Below are positions 17,391 to 26,144 of a DNA stretch of 64,000 bases, piece after piece. Numbering within the stretch: position 1 is the stretch's first letter; each line of letters begins with the position of its first letter. The notes under the pieces are model-generated. The model did no database searches, was not told the origin of the DNA, and was given only the letters and a program-made list of their open reading frames with translations. A program made the position numbers and the translations under genes. The stretch is from Lachnospiraceae bacterium. Lineage in GTDB: Bacteria; Bacillota; Clostridia; Lachnospirales; Lachnospiraceae. The stretch spans positions 62,001-126,000 of the forward strand of contig CAJTFW010000007.1 of assembly GCA_910575445.1 (NCBI GenBank), in the 5' to 3' direction.

Positions 17391-20171
17391 CTAAACTTTT
17401 TTATACCACCAAGTTATAAAATCTTCTTTTTTAAAACATATATTGCTAATTTTCATCTCTTCTAATTCATCATTCGAATATTTATTATGTATGAATTCAT
17501 TGAGTAATTCTGCAAACTCTAATTCAAGACATCCAATTGCTTGTATAGAAGGGACTATCTTTTGATCTAATATATTAAAATATGATCCACCATAATCAAT
17601 AATAGACTTCCATATATTTTTATGATTCAAAACTCTTTGCTTAATATTCTCCTCAATAATTTCTTTGAGTCCTTTCACTCTTATGTCTTCTAAATTACTA
17701 TTTAAAATCTTTACATTAGAATTGTTTTCGTTAAGCGTGATATCTAAATAATTAAGTTGATTATTGAAAATATAGCAAAACAAATCATCACGAGAACACT
17801 TTTTACTTCTCCATGAATATTTAGGATTTTTAGTAGGAATTTGATAATCTTGGCTTATATTTATTACGCTTTCTACATAAACTACTCCAGGATAATCAGA
17901 AATCACTTCTTCAATACTCTCAACATATGCATCTACATACTGCATAAACCAATATATATGGAAATTATTTAAAATAATAAAATGACTCGAGCTAAAGCGA
18001 GAATATTCTTCTTTATCTTTTTTAAAACAATTATTAACTTTTTGGTCGATAATTGCGATTTTGAGTCTCTGTCCCTTGAAAGAATCAAGAAATTTTTCTA
18101 TTGTAATATTGCGATATCTATCATCAGAAACTATGCATATCATTGCTACACTTGCCAGAAAAATATTTTCCTCTATAATATTAGACAAAACATTATTTCT
18201 TCCTGTATCCAAAAACTGCAATAAAGCTAATCGATTATCTTTATATTCATCGATTATACATTTTCCTATTTCCGCTCTAATGCTATTAAAATTATCATTC
18301 TCAATTACATTCTCCCTTGAGGCTTTTAATGTTAAATATTTCTTTTTTATATTTAAATTATATTTCAAAAAGTTTAACCATTCTGGTTTTAAATTTGGTT
18401 CTCTATTCTTCATAGAAATTTTAAAACCTTGCTGACACAACTTTGAACTAGAAACCATTGATTGATGCTGATAACCATGCAAAACAATGTATCCCTCTAA
18501 TAATTCTGTATCTACTTCAATCACTTGAATGCCAGTAATCTTTTTCAACCCGTTTTGCAATGTTATTGATTGATTTTCTAGTGTCTTTAAGTTTCCATCA
18601 CATTCAATCTCGATGGGTATACTCTGATATGCCATATTTTCTTCGATAATTTTAATCACTTTTTGGTAATTAAGTTTTTGTGCAAAATCATCTTTGATTC
18701 TTAAAGATACTTTAGTCCCAAAAGTATCTAAATTTGATGGATATTTTTCTATAAAAGAGTCGTTAATTTTAAGAATGATATTTACTGGGTCGATATTTTG
18801 TCGGTTCATGCAATACTTAAGTGATTCAATCTGAATTTCATCAGATACCATAAAGCAAGATAACATTCCTATTCCAAAATGGCTTATTGGCTTGTAGTCT
18901 AATTGCTCGCTAATATATTGCTTGCTCTCATAGTAACTATGTCCAATTCTAACAACATAATTATTTATATCATCATCTGTCATTCCTATACCATTGTCTG
19001 TAATAGACAAAATCTGAGTTTTTGAATCATAAGATATTTTTATTTTAGATGGTTCTACAAATTTGCCAAGTTTAAGTTCAAATGCCCTTCTTGTATTACA
19101 TGCATCATATGCATTTTGCAAAAGTTCTCTTAAAAATATTTCTGGTGAACTATATATGTTCGTACCCATTAATATATTTAGAACTTTTTTATAATCAAAA
19201 TATATCTCTACATCGCTATAATAATATGTTTCATTATTCTCCACATTATATATTATCGGACTAGTCAGTTCTAACTTCTTATCTGAATTGCACTTATCTA
19301 ACAAAACAATATCATCACTTCGTTCCTTTTCGACGTATTTAAGGAATGTTCTAACACATCTTTCTGTTGTAGCATTATTACATCTTGCTCGAAATTCAAT
19401 TTTATTTTTTTCTATACGATGGCCTTCAATACTTAAATGTTTTTTCCACTCTCCCATGCTAATTTTATTTTTTATTCCAATATGTTCATACATGAACCTA
19501 GGAGTTCTGGTTTTGTCAAAATCCAAAACATCTGCCAATCTTAAAAGAACACTTAAATATTTTATATTCACATAGTCCTCACCAATTAATATTTCTGTTG
19601 GATACTCCTTCTCATTATATAATTCTTTAATATCAACTCCATGGCTGTAAATTATTTTTTTTAAATAATATGAAAAATCAATACTATCAATTTCAAAGTA
19701 TAAACCATATATATCAGGAGATGCCTTTACCTTATCTATAAAATCCAAACCACGTTTCACATGATTTCTTCTAATAAATTCTGTAATCACTTCCTCATCT
19801 TTAACATCAAATTGATATTCTGCTAATAATGACTTATATTCTTCGCTATCTTTAATCGAGCTAACTTCCTCTCTATTAGCAACCATTCCTATATCATGTA
19901 AAACCGCAGCATATACAAGAAGGACTAATTCCGTTATATTTAAAGCATTTACATTTGGCAGAATCTTTTCAATAATATTTAACACATTAAGAGAATGATC
20001 TATATTATGTTTTGTATATTCAGGCATAAATTCACATATTGTTGCTAATAAATCTGTCGCAACTTTTTCAAGAGTATTTACAATCATTGTATACTGTGGT
20101 GCGGAACAATTAGAATTTTTTTCTTCTTCCAGCTCTTTTATTTTTAGTACTAATTTGGAATTTTCTAACAT
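17391..20171 (-). CDS. HD-domain / Hsp90-type GHKL ATPase fusion protein (putative defence protein)
   Basis: A 926-residue protein. Residues 50-220 carry HD-phosphohydrolase-like residues (H59, H92-D93, H137, H177, D214). Residues 345-445 carry the GHKL ATPase set: ELLQNAYDA (E349, N353), TDNGIGM (D392) and HFGIGMLSCF. The middle region resembles HtpG. The last 300 residues are unrecognised. The coding sequence is far richer in A and T than its neighbours and lies between the two halves of a DUF1016 gene, so it was probably acquired. Stand-alone HD-Hsp90 genes occur in islands, and a stress or phage-defence role is plausible but not shown. GGAGGAGG precedes the ATG. Confidence 0.8.
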   Translation of the reverse strand: MLENSKLVLKIKELEEEKNSNCSAPQYTMIVNTLEKVATDLLATICEFMPEYTKHNIDHSLNVLNIIEKILPNVNALNITELVLLVYAAVLHDIGMVANREEVSSIKDSEEYKSLLAEYQFDVKDEEVITEFIRRNHVKRGLDFIDKVKASPDIYGLYFEIDSIDFSYYLKKIIYSHGVDIKELYNEKEYPTEILIGEDYVNIKYLSVLLRLADVLDFDKTRTPRFMYEHIGIKNKISMGEWKKHLSIEGHRIEKNKIEFRARCNNATTERCVRTFLKYVEKERSDDIVLLDKCNSDKKLELTSPIIYNVENNETYYYSDVEIYFDYKKVLNILMGTNIYSSPEIFLRELLQNAYDACNTRRAFELKLGKFVEPSKIKISYDSKTQILSITDNGIGMTDDDINNYVVRIGHSYYESKQYISEQLDYKPISHFGIGMLSCFMVSDEIQIESLKYCMNRQNIDPVNIILKINDSFIEKYPSNLDTFGTKVSLRIKDDFAQKLNYQKVIKIIEENMAYQSIPIEIECDGNLKTLENQSITLQNGLKKITGIQVIEVDTELLEGYIVLHGYQHQSMVSSSKLCQQGFKISMKNREPNLKPEWLNFLKYNLNIKKKYLTLKASRENVIENDNFNSIRAEIGKCIIDEYKDNRLALLQFLDTGRNNVLSNIIEENIFLASVAMICIVSDDRYRNITIEKFLDSFKGQRLKIAIIDQKVNNCFKKDKEEYSRFSSSHFIILNNFHIYWFMQYVDAYVESIEEVISDYPGVVYVESVINISQDYQIPTKNPKYSWRSKKCSRDDLFCYIFNNQLNYLDITLNENNSNVKILNSNLEDIRVKGLKEIIEENIKQRVLNHKNIWKSIIDYGGSYFNILDQKIVPSIQAIGCLELEFAELLNEFIHNKYSNDELEEMKISNICFKKEDFITWWYKKV

Positions 20172-20205
20172 AGCCTCCTCCTACTTTGTATTCACATAAG
20201 TTCAT

Positions 20206-20228
20206 TTATCTTAATTAAGATTTGTCAA
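20206..20228 (-). promoter_or_regulatory. TTGACA box with adjoining 14-bp palindrome upstream of the HD-GHKL gene
   Basis: On the minus strand TTGACA (20228-20223) is followed closely by the perfect palindrome ATCTTAATTAAGAT (20219-20206), where a bound protein would cover the promoter. The -10 element is not clear. Confidence 0.4.
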
Positions 20229-20362
20229 CCAATAACAAATCCTATCTTTCTTATTTATCAAAAGATTTTAAATAGTATTATTTCATCAAACTTTTTGAGC
20301 CATGGACATCTTTGCCCATGGCTCATATTTTACCACTGCTCCTTCAAAATTGGAACTGTATT

Positions 20363-20478
20363 TCATACAGAAACTTCACTTTCAAACGGATTCCGCACTT
20401 TCCACACAGTCTCTATGGAATCCTCTCTATAAACAACCACTTTCTCGCTCAGTGCTTTCAGTCTGTCGACGGCGTCTA
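20363..20478 (-). pseudogene. Possible C-terminal scrap of a site-specific recombinase
   Basis: A minus-strand frame reads IDAVDRLKALSEKVVVY and then ETVWKVRNPF before a stop. This resembles the last strands of large serine recombinases (pattern K-I-x-V-x-x-x-x-x-E-x-x-W-K). It begins exactly where the DUF1016 N-terminal frame ends. The rest of the 20172-20475 gap holds a hairpin (GAGCCATGG/CCATGGCTC near 20297-20324) and no other gene. The match is short, so the identity is tentative. Confidence 0.35.
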
Positions 20479-20793
20479 TGTTAATTGCGAACGCAATGCG
20501 TTCGTATTTGGAAACATCACATAAAACTTCTTCATCTGCTGTAATGTCCGCACAGAAAATCCCTTGCCAAAATCTTTAGTTAAACGGTTGGATAATTCCT
20601 GTAACACAGATTTCCCATAACCAGCCCGCACATTTCCGGCCTGCTCATATTCCACGATAATACAGCCAATCTGCCAATAAGCCTGTACCATTGCAAAATT
20701 GACCGCACTGTATGCCTGACTGCGTGACTGCAAAAGCGTTTCCTTTATTTTGGAATAGATATCCTCATAGGAAGTTATATTAAGGTCAGCCAT
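20476..20793 (-). pseudogene. N-terminal remnant of a DUF1016 (YhcG-type) nuclease
   Basis: 105 residues with the DUF1016 N-terminal helical domain (YWQIGCIIVEYEQAGN, then GYGKSVLQELSNRLTKDFG and SVRTLQQMKKFYVMFP). Full-length relatives have about 340 residues and continue NALRSQLSW; here the frame stops after NALRSQLT. The AAAGGG site and ATG are intact, so a truncated domain could still be made. The nuclease half is found separately at 17116-17350. Confidence 0.75.
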
Positions 20794-20925
20794 TTTTATC
20801 AGCCCTTTCTGATGAAAACACTTTTACCGACAGTCTGCATTGATTTTTATGTTAGTAAATATCGTACTCATACCTCAATATAGTTATCATATGCAGACAA
20901 AATATAAGAAGAAACGGAAGAATTA

Positions 20926-21294
20926 CTACCTCGTCGGAACAATCTCCAGCCAGTAGCCGTCAGGGTCTTGGATAAAGTAGATACCCATAGATGGATTTTC
21001 AAAACAGATACAATCCATCTCTTTGTGAAGCGCATAGGCAGCTTCATAATCATCGACGCGAAAAGCTAAATGGAACTCGCAGTCGCCTAGGTTATAAGGA
21101 CGGTCCATATCGTGAAGCCAGGTGAGTTCTAGTTCAAAGTCACTTTCTTCGTTCTTTAGATAAACAATGATAAAAGAGCCATCCTCTGCGGTTTTCCGGC
21201 GGCACTCAGTTAAACCAAGGGCTTTTTCATAAAAAGCTTTGGATTTGTCTAAGTCGGCTACGTTATAATTCTCGTGTATCATCTGAAATTTCAT
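20926..21294 (-). CDS. Glyoxalase I-like (VOC family) protein
   Basis: 122 residues with the paired beta-alpha-beta-beta-beta repeats of the VOC fold: FQMIHENYNVADLDKSKAFY at the N-terminus and FIQDPDGYWLEIVPTR at the end. Likely metal ligands are His7, the Glu in FELELTW, His in FHLAFRV and Glu in WLEI, as in lactoylglutathione lyases. It may detoxify methylglyoxal or a related thiol adduct. The start overlaps the end of the pseudouridine synthase gene by 32 bases, so the two are coupled. Confidence 0.82.
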   Translation of the reverse strand: MKFQMIHENYNVADLDKSKAFYEKALGLTECRRKTAEDGSFIIVYLKNEESDFELELTWLHDMDRPYNLGDCEFHLAFRVDDYEAAYALHKEMDCICFENPSMGIYFIQDPDGYWLEIVPTR

Positions 21295-22201
21295 ATAAGT
21301 AATCTCCTTTACTATCAGAATTCATATAGGCTTTCATATCTTCTGGAAGGGGTTCGGTAAATACCATTGGTTCTTTGGTAATGGGATGAGTAAAAGACAA
21401 TCGAAAGGAATGAAGCAGCTGGCGTTCTGCTTCTGTATCTTCTGGCCCATATAAAAAATCACCAGGCAATGGATGTCCTATCGCACTCATATGCACCCGT
21501 ATCTGATGGGTGCGACCAGTCTCTAGGATGCATTTTAGAAGTGTCCAGTTATCGCCTGTGCGAATGGGCGTATAATGAGTCACTGCACGCTCACCGTGTT
21601 CGTAATCAATAATACGCTCAATCGTAGAACCAGGCTTTCGGCCAATTGGAAGGTCAAGTACGCCAGATGCTTCTATTCTACCTTTTACCAGAGCCAGATA
21701 CGTCCTTTGAATCTTTCTCTCGCGCATCTGCTCATATAGAATTGCAGCACTTAACATATGTTTGGCAAGAATCAAAAGTCCCGTGGTATCACGGTCCAGA
21801 CGATTGATGCAGCGATAGGGATAGGTCTCGCCCTTTTTCAGTGCGTATGCGGCTACTGCATTGGCAAGTGTGTCGTTGTGATGATTCATCGATGGATGAA
21901 TCGACATCTTCGCTGGCTTGTTGACAACCAAAAGGTCGGTATCCTCGTAGACGACGCCAAAGGGCAATAAAACAGGCTCTATCTGTTCAGATGACATTTT
22001 TTCGACCAGGCGAATTGTAAGCTTATCACAAGCTTCTAAGCGGTCTCTGGTATAAGCCCAGATACCGTTACGAAGGATGCCATCCGGGGTCTTTTTTAGC
22101 TGAATCAGTATCTGGCGGGAATAGCCCCGCCTTTTTAAGAAATATTCTATCGTCTGTCCTGCTTCTTGTGCTTCTATTCGATAGGTAAACTGGTGCTCCA
22201 T
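21263..22201 (-). CDS. RluA-family pseudouridine synthase
   Basis: 312 residues with an S4-like N-terminal domain (residues 10-75) and a catalytic domain bearing RLDRDTTGLLILAK, where the first Asp is the nucleophile. LLVVNKPAKMSIHP and GRTHQIRVHMSAIGHPLPGD match the RluA/RluD family. The target base in rRNA or tRNA cannot be assigned. It reads CINRLDRD where most relatives have HRLDRD. It follows the flavin reductase gene by 12 bases. Confidence 0.9.
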   Translation of the reverse strand: MEHQFTYRIEAQEAGQTIEYFLKRRGYSRQILIQLKKTPDGILRNGIWAYTRDRLEACDKLTIRLVEKMSSEQIEPVLLPFGVVYEDTDLLVVNKPAKMSIHPSMNHHNDTLANAVAAYALKKGETYPYRCINRLDRDTTGLLILAKHMLSAAILYEQMRERKIQRTYLALVKGRIEASGVLDLPIGRKPGSTIERIIDYEHGERAVTHYTPIRTGDNWTLLKCILETGRTHQIRVHMSAIGHPLPGDFLYGPEDTEAERQLLHSFRLSFTHPITKEPMVFTEPLPEDMKAYMNSDSKGDYLYEISDDTREL

Positions 22202-22213
22202 AGGCTTTCTCTT

Positions 22214-22711
22214 TTAGGAAATTAGAACTTTTTCAATCTCAACGATATACATGGTATGGTAATCCTTGTTGGGATAGTTTTTCTCGTCGCAGCTTTTATC
22301 AATAAAGCAGGCAGGGTCGTAGGGTTGTGCATAAAGCTTTCTGCAAATCATTACGGTATTTGCGTCTGCAAAATAAGGAGTTGCTCCTTCATGCGCTATC
22401 TGAAGCTTAGATTTGGCAATCTTGTCTTCGTCTCTGCCGGATACCGTGCCAAAGTAGCGAAGCATCTCGCGATGTTCTTCCCCTAAGACAGAGAGTGAAA
22501 AGGTATCTGTCTGGTCAATCAGTTCCTTTGTATAACGCTGTGGACGAAGGAAAATATACGCCACTGGCTTATGCCACATAATCCCCACACCGCCCCATGA
22601 AGCAGTCATGGTATTTACTTTGCCGTCTTTCTCGGCGGTCACTAAAAGCCATTCCTTTCCAATCATCTGAAATGGATTTTTCTGTAATTCTTCTGGTTTA
22701 ATCTCTCTCAT
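22214..22711 (-). CDS. Flavin reductase family protein
   Basis: 165 residues from the ATG at 22711, preceded by AGGAGA. The frame is open much further upstream, but that extension is three 34-residue copies translated from the tandem hairpin repeat and is not part of the protein. The body reads like a flavin reductase FMN-binding split-barrel domain (TASWGGVGIMWHKPVAYIFL, DTFSLSVLG). It probably binds FMN and reduces a flavin or metal complex; the partner is unknown. Confidence 0.85.
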   Translation of the reverse strand: MREIKPEELQKNPFQMIGKEWLLVTAEKDGKVNTMTASWGGVGIMWHKPVAYIFLRPQRYTKELIDQTDTFSLSVLGEEHREMLRYFGTVSGRDEDKIAKSKLQIAHEGATPYFADANTVMICRKLYAQPYDPACFIDKSCDEKNYPNKDYHTMYIVEIEKVLIS

Positions 22712-22730
22712 AAATCTATCTCCTATTAGA

Positions 22731-23036
22731 GTTCCGCTCCAGCCTTCGCCGCATCCTTTGTCTAGAAGAATTTTCGACCACTCTGTGTCCGAAAATCCTT
22801 CTGGGTGCTGCAAAGGCTTACGCTGTTTTTGAGTTCCGCTCCAGCCTTCGCCGCACCCCTTGTCTAGAAGAATTTTCGACCACTCTGTGTCCGAAAATCC
22901 TTCTGGGTGCTGCAAAGGCTTACGCTGTTTTTGAGTTCCGCTCCAGCCTTCGCCGCACCCCTTGTCTAGAAGAATTTTCGACCACTCTGTGTCCGAAAAT
23001 TCTTCTGGGTGCTGCAAAGGCTTACGCTGTTTTTAA
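22731..23036 (-). repeat. Tandem array of three 102-bp hairpin units (family 2, type A)
   Basis: Three near-identical units begin at 22731, 22833 and 22935, with a fourth broken start at 23037. In each, the minus-strand RNA folds as a long hairpin: GCACCC pairs with GGGTGC, AGAAGAATTTTCG with CGAAAATTCTTCT, and AAGCC with GGCTT at the base. Since 102 is divisible by 3, the array stays open in the flavin reductase frame. It lies between trpS and the flavin reductase gene, both on the minus strand. Confidence 0.9.
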
Positions 23037-23064
23037 GTTCCGCTTCTGCCTTACTGCCAAAACT

Positions 23065-24069
23065 CTACCGCACTCTGTCTGGGAAGCCTACTTTGCGCTG
23101 TACTTTTCTAAGGGTCTTCGTTGCCACATAGTTTGCTTTTTCTGCATTGGCTTTAATTATTCCGTCGATGTAGGCTTTGTCCTTGCTAAGTTCCTCATAG
23201 CGCTCCTGAAGGGGTCTTAGAGCACTGACAACGGCCTCTCCTACGGCTACTTTAAAATCTCCGTAGCCTTTGCCGTCAAATTCTTTTACCACTTCCTCTG
23301 GCTTTTTACCAGTGCAGGCGCTGTAGATATCAATAAGATTTCTGATACCTGGCTGTTCCTCGCGGTAGAGAATCTGGCCTTCAGAATCCGTCACAGCGCG
23401 TTTGCATTTGCGCATAATCGTATCCGGGTCATCCATAAGATAGATAGAAGCATTGGGATTTTCGTCGGATTTGGACATCTTCTTTAGTGGTTCCTGAAGA
23501 CTCATAATCTTCGCACCCACCTTTCCAATATAGACTTCTGGTATGGTAAAGACATCCCCATAGACCGCGTTAAAGCGCTGCGCCACATCTCTTGTCAGCT
23601 CTAAATGCTGCATCTGGTCAATACCCACCGGAACCACATCCGCCTGATATAACAGAATATCCGCTGCCATCAAGGTCGGATAGGTAAAGAGTCCTGCATT
23701 GATATTGTCCGCATGTTTTGCCGCTTTATCCTTAAACTGCGTCATCCGGTTTAATTCGCCCATATACGTAAAACAATTTAAAATCCATGCAAGCTCTGCA
23801 TGTCCTGACACATGTGACTGATAATAGAGACAGTTCTTCTCTGGGTCAAGCCCGGCTGCAATATAGATAGTCAAAAGCTTTCTGGCGCGCTGACGAAGCA
23901 CTGTAGGGTCCTGACGCACCGTAATCGAATGTAAATCCACCACACTGTAAAAGCACTCATATTCCTCACAGAGGTTTACCCAGTTCTTCAATGCTCCCAA
24001 GTAGTTGCCAAGCGTCAGATTGCCTGTCGCCTGCATCCCGCTAAAGAGCACTTTCTTTTCATTTAGCAT
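23065..24069 (-). CDS. trpS: Tryptophanyl-tRNA synthetase
   Basis: 334 residues. The class I signatures are present: TGNLTLGNYLGALKNW (HIGH-like) and KMSKSDEN (KMSKS). The start at 24069 is preferred to the ATG nine bases upstream because GGAG lies at the right distance only for the inner one. It charges tRNA-Trp. The gene follows mgtE after 29 bases containing a short TATATC triplication. No T-box leader is present in that gap. Confidence 0.95.
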   Translation of the reverse strand: MLNEKKVLFSGMQATGNLTLGNYLGALKNWVNLCEEYECFYSVVDLHSITVRQDPTVLRQRARKLLTIYIAAGLDPEKNCLYYQSHVSGHAELAWILNCFTYMGELNRMTQFKDKAAKHADNINAGLFTYPTLMAADILLYQADVVPVGIDQMQHLELTRDVAQRFNAVYGDVFTIPEVYIGKVGAKIMSLQEPLKKMSKSDENPNASIYLMDDPDTIMRKCKRAVTDSEGQILYREEQPGIRNLIDIYSACTGKKPEEVVKEFDGKGYGDFKVAVGEAVVSALRPLQERYEELSKDKAYIDGIIKANAEKANYVATKTLRKVQRKVGFPDRVR

Positions 24070-24098
24070 ATCTTCCATCTCCTTCTCTATATCTATAT

Positions 24099-25445
24099 CT
24101 ATATCTTTAATAAATTACATGCAATCCGAAAATAAATAATCAAACTACATGCATCCACAATCGTAGAAATCAGCGGAGCCGCCATAATCGCCGGGTCCAG
24201 ATTCAGAAGCTTTGCGGCAATCGGAAGTGTACATCCAATCCCTTTTGCCATAATCACTGTAACATACAGACTTAATACCACCGTCAGGCAAAGTACCGGC
24301 TGTCCCGGATACATCAGCATCAGACGAAGATAATTTAAAGCTCCCAGTATCAATCCCACAACTAATGCCACCCGAATCTCTTTCCAGATAACTCTAAGTG
24401 TATCTCTTGGTTCCACCTCACCAATCGCCATACAACGAATAATCATCGTACTTGACTGACTCCCTGCATTACCGCCGGTTCCTGTCAGCATCGGTACAAA
24501 ACTTACCAGAAGCGGAAGCGCTGCAAAGGCTTCCTCATAATAAGTTAAAATACTGCCTGTAATCATCGAGCTTAACATCAGAACCGTCAGCCAGACAATT
24601 CTGTTCTTGGCAAGCTCTAGGATGCTTGTCTTTAGATAGGGCTTGTCACTTGGAAGCATAGCCGCCATCTTCTCAAAGTCCTCGGTAGCCTCTTCTTCCA
24701 TAACATCCACCACATCATCGACGGTGACAATCCCGACTAAGCGTTCCTCATGGTCCACAACCGGCAGACACAGAAGATCATATTTGTTAAATAAATCAAT
24801 AACCTCCTCCTGGTCCTCTGTCGTTACGGTCTTGATAATGTTGGTATCCATAATCTCCTGAATCTTCGTCTCATATGGATTCATCAACAAGTCTTTGATG
24901 GTGACAACGCCCTCTAGATGCCGCTCTCCATCCATTACAAAACAGGTATAGATGGTCTCCTTGTCCACACCATGCGCGCGAATATAAGCAAACGCCTGTT
25001 CGACATTCATATATTTCTTCAGACCAATATACTCCGCTGTCATAATACTTCCAGCGCTGTTGTCGGGATACTGCAAAAACTGATTGATAAGCTTTCTTGT
25101 CTCTGGCGTCGTTGTGCGCATAACACGCTTTACCACCGTCGCTGGAAGCTCCTCTAACATATCCACCGCATCATCCACAAAAAGGTCTTCCACAATCTTC
25201 TGTATCTCTGCATCTGAGATACTATTGATAATATGCTCCTGAATATCCGGCTCTAAGCAAGCAAATACATCCGTTGCCAATTCCTTTGGAAGCATCCGAA
25301 AGATTAAGACCTTTCGATTGTTGTCCAATTCCTCCATAAATTCTGCAATATCCGCCTCATTCATCTCAGACAACTGGGTTCGAAGGGCTCGGAAACGGTG
25401 TTCCTCAACGTGCTGCAATAATTCTTCAATGTTATAATTCTCCAC
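24099..25445 (-). CDS. mgtE: Magnesium transporter MgtE
   Basis: 448 residues in the standard MgtE order: an alpha-helical N domain (about 1-125), two CBS domains (about 130-255, including TCFVMDGERHLEGVVTIKDL), a connecting helix, then five membrane segments (about 285-445) with GTGGNAGSQSST forming the pore motif. The cytoplasmic part senses magnesium and gates the channel. A hairpin in the leader may modulate expression, but no M-box riboswitch was recognised. Confidence 0.95.
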   Translation of the reverse strand: MENYNIEELLQHVEEHRFRALRTQLSEMNEADIAEFMEELDNNRKVLIFRMLPKELATDVFACLEPDIQEHIINSISDAEIQKIVEDLFVDDAVDMLEELPATVVKRVMRTTTPETRKLINQFLQYPDNSAGSIMTAEYIGLKKYMNVEQAFAYIRAHGVDKETIYTCFVMDGERHLEGVVTIKDLLMNPYETKIQEIMDTNIIKTVTTEDQEEVIDLFNKYDLLCLPVVDHEERLVGIVTVDDVVDVMEEEATEDFEKMAAMLPSDKPYLKTSILELAKNRIVWLTVLMLSSMITGSILTYYEEAFAALPLLVSFVPMLTGTGGNAGSQSSTMIIRCMAIGEVEPRDTLRVIWKEIRVALVVGLILGALNYLRLMLMYPGQPVLCLTVVLSLYVTVIMAKGIGCTLPIAAKLLNLDPAIMAAPLISTIVDACSLIIYFRIACNLLKI

Positions 25446-25473
25446 TTCGTTCCCTCCAATCCCATAAAGATAA

Positions 25474-25500
25474 GAGTTCGGGTCATCTGCTTCCGAACTC
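25474..25500 (-). promoter_or_regulatory. Hairpin in the mgtE leader
   Basis: GAGTTCGG (25474-25481) and CCGAACTC (25493-25500) form an 8-bp stem with an 11-base loop, about 30 bases before the mgtE start codon. It could act as an attenuator or stabiliser. It is too small to be an M-box. Confidence 0.4.
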
Positions 25501-25635
25501 TCCGAAATAATCTATCTCAATTTTATCTTCCTTCCTTGCCTTTGTCAACAGACTTTGATATGATGAATAGTATAAGTTTATTTTTGGGTGTTGAAGGGGA
25601 AGATGTAGTGTAGTATATAAGGGACGCTCGCCACA

Positions 25636-25774
25636 GCCTGGTAGATGTTCCTTCCAGACCCCGCTCTCGCTTAATGAACGCCTATAGCGGTACTAAATTC
25701 GCGACTGCGCGTTCCGCTTGCGCTCATTAAGTGCCGATGGCGTCCAATGGGTCTTGCAGGAACATCTACCAGGC
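25636..25774. repeat. Long palindromic repeat, family 1, copy a
   Basis: Arms beginning GCCTGGTAGATGTTCC pair with the end of the element with two mismatches over 26 bp. The core holds GAACGCCTATAGCGGTAC and GTGCCGATGGCGTCCAATG. It lies in the 699-base gap between the divergent mgtE and luxS genes, in the opposite orientation to the copies at 25892, 36253 and 43077. No gene was seen in this gap. Confidence 0.88.
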
Positions 25775-25891
25775 CATGTCGAGCTGCGCGTTGGCTCCGA
25801 TACATACGCTTCCAGCGAAACATTTCACTTATATATCCTACACAATATTACATGATAGTGTTATATACCTTATCGGTAGCCACAGTCAGCC

Positions 25892-26049
25892 AGGGCGGGA
25901 GGGCAGTAGGTTCCTGAAAGACCCATTGAACGCCATCGGCACTTAATGAGCGCAAGCGGCGTAAAGCCGCGCAGTGCGAATTTAGTACCGCTATAGGCGT
26001 TCATTAAGCGAGAGCGGGGTCTGGAAGGAACCTACTGCCCTCCCGCCCT
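25892..26049. repeat. Long palindromic repeat, family 1, copy b
   Basis: Perfect 23-bp arms (25892-25914 and 26027-26049, beginning AGGGCGGGAGGGCAG) enclose the same core as copy a, inverted: CGCCATCGGCACTTAATGAG and later AGTACCGCTATAGGCGTTC. The arm sequence differs from the other copies although the core is nearly identical. It shares the mgtE-luxS gap with copy a. Confidence 0.9.
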
Positions 26050-26144
26050 AGCGTCACTTAATAACATATAATATAACCCCCTATTTACATTCTCACCCCA
26101 AATAAAAGCTTACACTATCAATATTTCAAGGAGGTATTTTCATT

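Noticed and set aside
20297-20324. Terminator of the HD-GHKL region
   Set aside because: The GAGCCATGG hairpin lies upstream of the gene and has no T-run on the minus strand; it probably belongs to the decayed element end.
22712-23017. A 100-residue repeat-containing N-terminus of the flavin reductase
   Set aside because: It is the translated hairpin array; a good ribosome site and the family start lie at 22711, and the same repeat type occurs in non-coding gaps.
22729-23040. CRISPR array
   Set aside because: Units are 102 bp with no alternating unique spacers and no cas genes.
24070-24098. T-box leader for trpS
   Set aside because: Only 29 bases separate mgtE and trpS, with no T-box core.
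25446-25560. M-box magnesium riboswitch before mgtE
   Set aside because: Only a small 8-bp hairpin is present; the large conserved M-box core is not seen.
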